11,211 nt of DNA, taken from the NCBI GenBank assembly GCA_023423285.1, contig JAFAFV010000212.1, positions 1 through 11,211 of the forward strand, written 5' to 3'. Each line of letters begins with the position of its first letter. Positions within the stretch are counted from its first letter, which is position 1. The translations under genes and the position numbers were made by a program. This document shows, piece after piece, positions 6,816 through 11,211 of the stretch. Origin of the DNA: Bacteroidota bacterium (lineage in GTDB: Bacteria > Bacteroidota > Bacteroidia > Chitinophagales > Chitinophagaceae). Under the pieces are notes generated by a model. It made no database searches, was not told the DNA's origin, and saw only the letters and a list, made by a program, of their open reading frames with translations.

Positions 6816-7649
6816 TTAAAACCTTCCTCTAAATCCGTTTACAATCATATTAATGGCGAGAAATAAAATAACAACAGCAAAAAATGTTCTCAGCTTAGCC
6901 GGGTTTGACCTGATTAATATTCTGGAACCTGTAACGGCGCCCAGCAAAACGCCGATTGCCACAGGCATGGCAATTTGGGGAATAATATAGCCGCGTTGCA
7001 AATAGATAATAGCGCTTGCCACCGCCGTAACGCCCATCATAAAGTTGCTGGTAGTGGTAGACACTTTAAAAGGCACGCGCATAATGATATCCATAGCCAG
7101 CACCTTCAATGCCCCCGAACCAATACCCAGCAACGCCGAAAGCATTCCTGCAATTCCCATCATGCTAAAACCGCCGATTACATTTTTTACCCCATACGCC
7201 ACTGCACCCTGCTTTGTTGGATACTCATTGTTGAGCTTAAGCGCCAGAGCCATTTTACTGGATTCATTTAAAACATGCTCCCTTTTTTTACGAAATGAAT
7301 TGATTGCAGAATAAATCAGCATGATGCCGAATGTAACGGCAATAACATTGGGATTAAAATAAGCTACGAGTAACGCGCCAATGATTGCTCCGATGGTGGT
7401 TGCAATTTCCAAAAGCATTCCCATGCGCAGGTTGGTAATACCTTCTTTTACATAAGCTGCGGCTGAACCCGTGGAAGTAGCAATAACGGACACCAGCGCC
7501 GTGCCAATGGCATAATGAATGTCAACACCCAGCAAAAGCGTGAGTAGCGGTATAATAATCACGCCGCCACCAAGCCCCGTGAGCGAACCTACAAAACCTG
7601 CACAATACGCGCCAATAAATAATATGATGACAAAAACAAGAATAGTCAT
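6816..7649 (-). CDS. TauE/SafE family sulfite/organosulfur exporter-like permease
   Basis: A 277-residue polytopic inner-membrane protein of the TauE/SafE (formerly DUF81) family, with about eight hydrophobic helices in two halves. Each half begins with the family's glycine-rich motif: GLGGG at 25-29, and LGIGSG at 174-179. Characterised members move sulfite, sulfoacetate or related anions across the membrane, but substrates vary widely and are not readable from sequence. The central loop (about 115-145) is charged and probably cytosolic. It is the first gene of a pair with DUF1634 downstream. The ATG at 7647-7649 gives a normal first helix with few residues before it. No taurine or sulfite enzyme is nearby to point to a substrate. 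The 88 bases upstream contain the only space for its promoter; I see no convincing TTTG / TAnnTTTG pair there. Confidence 0.9.
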   Translation of the reverse strand: MTILVFVIILFIGAYCAGFVGSLTGLGGGVIIIPLLTLLLGVDIHYAIGTALVSVIATSTGSAAAYVKEGITNLRMGMLLEIATTIGAIIGALLVAYFNPNVIAVTFGIMLIYSAINSFRKKREHVLNESSKMALALKLNNEYPTKQGAVAYGVKNVIGGFSMMGIAGMLSALLGIGSGALKVLAMDIIMRVPFKVSTTTSNFMMGVTAVASAIIYLQRGYIIPQIAMPVAIGVLLGAVTGSRILIRSNPAKLRTFFAVVILFLAINMIVNGFRGRF

Positions 7650-7710
7650 AACCCCGGTTGTAAAAATACAGTTGTATGTTGATATGACAGGGATGTAAAC
7701 AAATTAATTA

Positions 7711-7730
7711 AAGCCGGCGTTAACGACCGG
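7711..7730 (-). terminator. Possible weak terminator after the GH89 gene
   Basis: Read on the - strand, CCGG (7730-7727) and CG (7725-7724) pair with CG (7719-7718) and CCGG (7717-7714) around a TTAA loop, with one bulged base. CTTTAATTAATTT follows, so the T-run is interrupted. It begins eight bases after the GH89 stop. A tandem ACCGGG hexamer (7726-7737) overlaps it. Position is right but the structure is short. Confidence 0.4.
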
Positions 7731-7737
7731 GACCGGG

Positions 7738-9987
7738 TTAAGGAATATTAGAAAGGATCGTTGAAGGCTGCTTTTCCGGCTCCACAGCGATCATCACCTT
7801 GTGATAATATTTCCGGAACATTTTGAGGCAAATATCTGCCTCATTTCCGGTGGCTTTGGTTGTATACTTTTCGCTACCGTTTACCCAGTTCCATTCCCAA
7901 TCCCTTATCCCGGTGATGAACGCATCATGATCAAATTTGACATTGCTGGCCAGCGCATCTCCGGCGGCTGTAAAAAACTGCTGCCACCGCGGTTTGTAAA
8001 AATTTTTGAACAAGCCGCTCCACTGTCTTGCAGAGTATTCATGCAGCCGGTTGTTTTTATCGCCCCAGGTTGTGATGAGGTTGCGTGCATTATGCTCATA
8101 CAAATCCTTTTCTTCTTTAGTATTTCCCAATTTACGCGCGTCCTCAATCCATTTACCTAAAAGAAAATCCTGTCTTGTGGCCACCAGTTCATCCAGATCA
8201 TCGATTAACTGTAGAAATTCTGCACTAAGTCTTTTAAATCCATCCAAATCCTTCCGGTCATACGCATCTGTAAACTGTTTATGAATGGCAACTGCATGAT
8301 TCGAAAGTACCTGTCTTGTTACATCTACCAAATCAAAGCGAAAGCCTTCCACATTTTTCAATCGCGTAGAAGCTAATATAAAATATTCCCACGCTCTTGC
8401 CAACTCCTTGTTCATGTAAGGATAACGAAGGTCAATGCGAATACCCCGTGGCGAGAATGTTGGCCGCGATTGCACCATAGATCTTGGGCCCCGCGATGTG
8501 AGAGAATCGGAATAAGCGGTTCTTTTTAAAATATACCAGGCCTTGTTAGCATAGTCGTTATCCGCTCCATATCTTCTTCGGGCATATCCTTTCAGCCAGT
8601 CATCAACCTGTATCGGCTCCCGCTGCCACACATTTTCCATCATCATTTCATATACTACGGGATTGGTTTCTATAGCTTCCATTGTAAGGCCCAGCCCCAC
8701 CATGTTTTTTGCAGCAGGATGTTTCAGGTCACGCGCCGGGTTATTGCCAATGCTATCCATTAAACCGTGTACCACATTGTTTCCCCCAAAATTGTTGAGC
8801 ATGTTCCATATCCAGGGCTTGCCGTAATATGCATTGATCTTCGACCACACCGGGAATTTTTCCGTCCACAGGTCAAGTACGATCATCCTGTCGTTAGGCA
8901 CGGCGTTCAGCAGGGCCTGTATTTGCGTGGGCTGCCAAAATTTTCTTGAAAAATAAAACAACCATCCCTGCATTACCCATACAGCTTTGGGGTCGTACGC
9001 CGTCATCGACTCGAACACTTTTTTGCTCATACCATCAATAAAAGTAGAGTCGTTTGTCGGTGGATCGACCTCATTAAAGGTATCGGCAGCATACAAGTGG
9101 TCTGTACCAAACATTTTTGTTTGAATTTCCATGAATTTTTTGCCTACTTCCACAAACAGGTCGTCAGTAGGGTCAATAATGTTAATATCGGGAAAAATAC
9201 CGTTCCATCCTACCTGCTTAATGTTCGCATCGGGAAAGTAGTTTTTAAATTTTGGCGGCACATGCGCACTGAAAGCGGGCAATACCGGCTTCATGCCCAG
9301 CGCACGCTCCCGTTCCAGTATTTTTTTCTGCAGGGCCGCTTCCTGTTTCATCCAGCTACGTGGTAAAGGGCCGCCCCAACCATCCAGCGTTCCCATCCAA
9401 AACCAGGCAAAATAAGCGGGGCCGCTGAAAAAATCATGCAGGTCTTCCTCATTCATGCCCATACCGGTATAAAGCTGGTACAGGGTTTCGTTCAACCCGG
9501 TAGCTGCAAGCGGCATATTGATGCCGTTCATGGCCATCCAGTCAATTTCTTTTTCCCAGCGCTCCCAGTCCCACCAGCTCATGGTATAATTGAATGTACA
9601 AAAGTTTAAATAGTACCTGTAATCATAAGGTGTATTCTTTACAATTTTTTGCGCAGGTAAGGGTAAAGGGTTGGGCAGGTTTAAATTAGAACCATTCCAG
9701 GTAACCTGGCAATGCGCCAGGTGGCGAAGGTAATAGTTAAAGGCGCTGGCAATGGCCACGCCGTTGGTGCCCCGCAGCACGATTTTGCTTCCTTTTTTAT
9801 CTATTTCAAAATAATCCTTATCATGATCGCCGGGTATTGCCTCGGTAATAAAACCGGATGCTTTTGCACCAATAGTCCTTTTGATAAGGTTTTGAGCTTC
9901 GGTGGAATAGTTTTTATTTGCCTGGCTATAACTCGTAATGGATACCGCTATCAGAGAATAGATAAATATTGTTTTCAACTTCATCAT
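7738..9987 (-). CDS. Secreted alpha-N-acetylglucosaminidase (GH89, NAGLU family)
   Basis: Glycoside hydrolase family 89, which removes terminal alpha-linked N-acetylglucosamine. Known bacterial members act on mucin-type or other host glycans; the human homologue NAGLU acts on heparan sulfate. The 749-residue protein has a signal peptide of about 21 residues (no lipobox cysteine), an N-terminal NAGLU_N domain (about 30-110), a TIM-barrel domain (about 120-460) and a helical C-terminal domain. The family segment SWWDWERWEKEIDWMAMNGI lies near residue 140. By alignment with human NAGLU, E306 (in FNEVDPP) is the acid/base and E437 (in TMEAIETN) the nucleophile; both are present, so it should be active. 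The frame also allows GTG at 9996 and ATG at 9984; ATG at 9987 or 9984 gives the better signal peptide. A strong terminator ends only 23 bases upstream. The neighbouring surface protein suggests a glycan-use locus. Confidence 0.93.
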   Translation of the reverse strand: MMKLKTIFIYSLIAVSITSYSQANKNYSTEAQNLIKRTIGAKASGFITEAIPGDHDKDYFEIDKKGSKIVLRGTNGVAIASAFNYYLRHLAHCQVTWNGSNLNLPNPLPLPAQKIVKNTPYDYRYYLNFCTFNYTMSWWDWERWEKEIDWMAMNGINMPLAATGLNETLYQLYTGMGMNEEDLHDFFSGPAYFAWFWMGTLDGWGGPLPRSWMKQEAALQKKILERERALGMKPVLPAFSAHVPPKFKNYFPDANIKQVGWNGIFPDINIIDPTDDLFVEVGKKFMEIQTKMFGTDHLYAADTFNEVDPPTNDSTFIDGMSKKVFESMTAYDPKAVWVMQGWLFYFSRKFWQPTQIQALLNAVPNDRMIVLDLWTEKFPVWSKINAYYGKPWIWNMLNNFGGNNVVHGLMDSIGNNPARDLKHPAAKNMVGLGLTMEAIETNPVVYEMMMENVWQREPIQVDDWLKGYARRRYGADNDYANKAWYILKRTAYSDSLTSRGPRSMVQSRPTFSPRGIRIDLRYPYMNKELARAWEYFILASTRLKNVEGFRFDLVDVTRQVLSNHAVAIHKQFTDAYDRKDLDGFKRLSAEFLQLIDDLDELVATRQDFLLGKWIEDARKLGNTKEEKDLYEHNARNLITTWGDKNNRLHEYSARQWSGLFKNFYKPRWQQFFTAAGDALASNVKFDHDAFITGIRDWEWNWVNGSEKYTTKATGNEADICLKMFRKYYHKVMIAVEPEKQPSTILSNIP

Positions 9988-10010
9988 ATAGACCACAATT
10001 TAAAAGTGAG

Positions 10011-10045
10011 AAAAAAACCTAACAGGAGTTTGAGCCTGTTAGGTT
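10011..10045 (-). terminator. Intrinsic terminator of the surface-protein gene
   Basis: On the - strand, AACCTAACAGG (10045-10035) and CCTGTTAGGTT (10026-10016) form a perfect 11-bp stem with an eight-base loop. The A residues at 10017-10011 give seven T residues on the - strand. It follows the surface-protein stop by 22 bases and ends 23 bases before the GH89 ATG. Confidence 0.93.
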
Positions 10046-10067
10046 GAAAAAATGTTTTACTAACTTT

Positions 10068-11211
10068 TTATGGAGTAGGATATCCAAACATAGAAACAGG
10101 GTTATACTTCGCCCGCATGTTTTCTGCCGGAACAACAATATCCAGCACTACTGTGCCCTTACCAGCGCCCTGGTTATCGTATAATTTTACGAGTACCACA
10201 CCAAAATCCTGGTTGTTGACTGCACTGGTGGCAAGGTTCCAGGAGCCCCAACCAATAACAATACCGGTACCCGGCACAGGATCTCCGCTAACACGCCTGT
10301 TTGTAGTAGATACATTATAATTTTCGCCTAAAGGTCCGGGGCCTTTAATATTAATATTTATGAAGTTGTCCATGTTCACATCCCAGAGTAAAGTATCCAG
10401 CGCGGCAGTGGTCACGCTTCGCCTGTTTGCGGTAATCATAGTATAGGTTGCTTTGCTAAAACCAACCATGTACGGGGCCGAAGCATTGAAATAAGCCGTT
10501 CCCGCAGTATAGATAAACGGAGGTACAAATCTGAATGCGCCGTTGTAAATTATTGTACCAAAGTCAATCCACTCTTGGTTGGCTGCAGCATTGGTCACAT
10601 CAAATACATGAGGCGCTTTCCATGCCGAAAACCAGTTGTTTTTACCAGGACCAATTTCTGTAGTTAAAACAATATCTCTGAATCTAAGTAACCTTCTGTT
10701 TACTTTATGAACCGGCAGTTCCACGAATGATTGTAAATCACTCTCGTTAATTGCAGTAATCCTTATACCCTGCATACCATTTACCGCATCAAAAGTGAAG
10801 TTTAGCGGGAATGTTGTTAGCGGTGCATTTATAGGAATGGTTTGTTCGGGGCCATATACACCGTTTACTTTTAAAGCATAGGTAACACTTCTGATATCAG
10901 AACCTGAAATGATCTCACCGGTAATTCTGTTGGCTGAATCTATATAAACATTCGGGATTGAAGTTATGCTGCCTGCCAATGTAATATTTACGGCATCTTC
11001 AGCAACACCGCCTACTTTAAAGGTATCTACCACCATCCCGTTATAAATATTTTTTGCTGTAACAATTACCGCGTTCAGTCCTTCGGGTACCAGTATATCA
11101 ATATCAAAAGGAAGATTTCTTTTATTGGTGATGGGTACAGATCCCTGGTCGCTGCCCACCACATTATTGACAATGGTTTTGTAAGTAACGCTTTCCAGGT
11201 CGTGCTGAGAC
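10068..11211 (-). CDS. Ig-like surface protein, 5'-truncated by the window edge
   Basis: The reading frame is open to the window edge, so this is the C-terminal 380 residues of a longer protein. A GTG at 11162 could open a shorter frame, but in-frame codons with the same character continue upstream of it, so the true start is outside. The visible part begins with two beta-rich, Ig/E-set-like repeats of about 85-90 residues, each full of alternating hydrophobic/polar strands. A C-terminal module of about 215 residues follows, rich in W, N and G, with a composition like a carbohydrate-binding or surface beta-sandwich. There are no cysteines or membrane segments and no type IX sorting domain that I recognise at the end. 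I do not recognise a named family. Its position directly upstream of a GH89 enzyme suggests a glycan-binding lipoprotein of a polysaccharide utilisation locus, which is inference. A strong terminator follows. Confidence 0.7.
   Translation of the reverse strand, partial: SQHDLESVTYKTIVNNVVGSDQGSVPITNKRNLPFDIDILVPEGLNAVIVTAKNIYNGMVVDTFKVGGVAEDAVNITLAGSITSIPNVYIDSANRITGEIISGSDIRSVTYALKVNGVYGPEQTIPINAPLTTFPLNFTFDAVNGMQGIRITAINESDLQSFVELPVHKVNRRLLRFRDIVLTTEIGPGKNNWFSAWKAPHVFDVTNAAANQEWIDFGTIIYNGAFRFVPPFIYTAGTAYFNASAPYMVGFSKATYTMITANRRSVTTAALDTLLWDVNMDNFININIKGPGPLGENYNVSTTNRRVSGDPVPGTGIVIGWGSWNLATSAVNNQDFGVVLVKLYDNQGAGKGTVVLDIVVPAENMRAKYNPVSMFGYPTP

Noticed and set aside
7726..7737. Tandem ACCGGG hexamer, considered as a repeat array or operator.
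   Set aside because: There are only two copies, overlapping a gene end; that is too little to call a repeat or binding site.
7801..9366. Forward-strand open frames inside the GH89 gene.
   Set aside because: The - strand frame is an unmistakable GH89 enzyme with both catalytic residues, so these are shadows.
11160..11162. A GTG at 11162 as the start of the surface-protein gene.
   Set aside because: The frame stays open to the window edge with similar beta-strand-like sequence, and there is no signal peptide after the GTG, so the gene almost surely starts outside the window.

Overview
The window looks like chromosomal DNA from a member of the Bacteroidota, most likely a Chitinophagaceae-type organism. 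Reasons: a TonB-dependent receptor that starts with a CarboxypepD_reg-like domain, a HYC_CC_PP family protein, a secreted GH89 glycosidase next to an Ig-like surface protein, A-rich leaders without Shine-Dalgarno sequences, and a TAnnTTTG-type promoter element. Taxonomy is inferred from gene content only.

Left half, + strand (98-5691): a four-gene copper-handling cluster. It encodes a Cu(+)-type P1B ATPase, a 76-residue HMA (heavy-metal-associated) metallochaperone, a small exported Cys/His-rich protein of the HYC_CC_PP family, and a TonB-dependent outer-membrane receptor with its own N-terminal HMA domain. A strong intrinsic terminator at 5783-5814 closes the cluster. Together these could move or sense copper across the whole envelope: cytosolic HMA domains pass Cu(+) to the ATPase, which exports it to the periplasm, where the exported Cys/His protein and the periplasmic HMA domain of the receptor could bind it. 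Whether the receptor imports copper or a copper chelate, or does something else, cannot be decided from sequence.

Middle (5903-6361, + strand): a 152-residue cytosolic LEA-like protein with 11-residue periodicity. It converges with a - strand pair (7649-6403), a TauE/SafE-family permease followed by a DUF1634 membrane protein. A hairpin with T-runs on both sides separates the convergent units.

Right half, - strand (11211-7738): the 3' part of a large Ig-like surface protein, which runs off the window edge, then a strong terminator, then a secreted GH89 alpha-N-acetylglucosaminidase. This resembles the tail of a glycan-use locus whose SusC/SusD genes, if any, would lie beyond the right edge. 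I saw no tRNA, rRNA, insertion sequence, CRISPR array or prophage gene. No gene-free stretch exceeds 300 bases.
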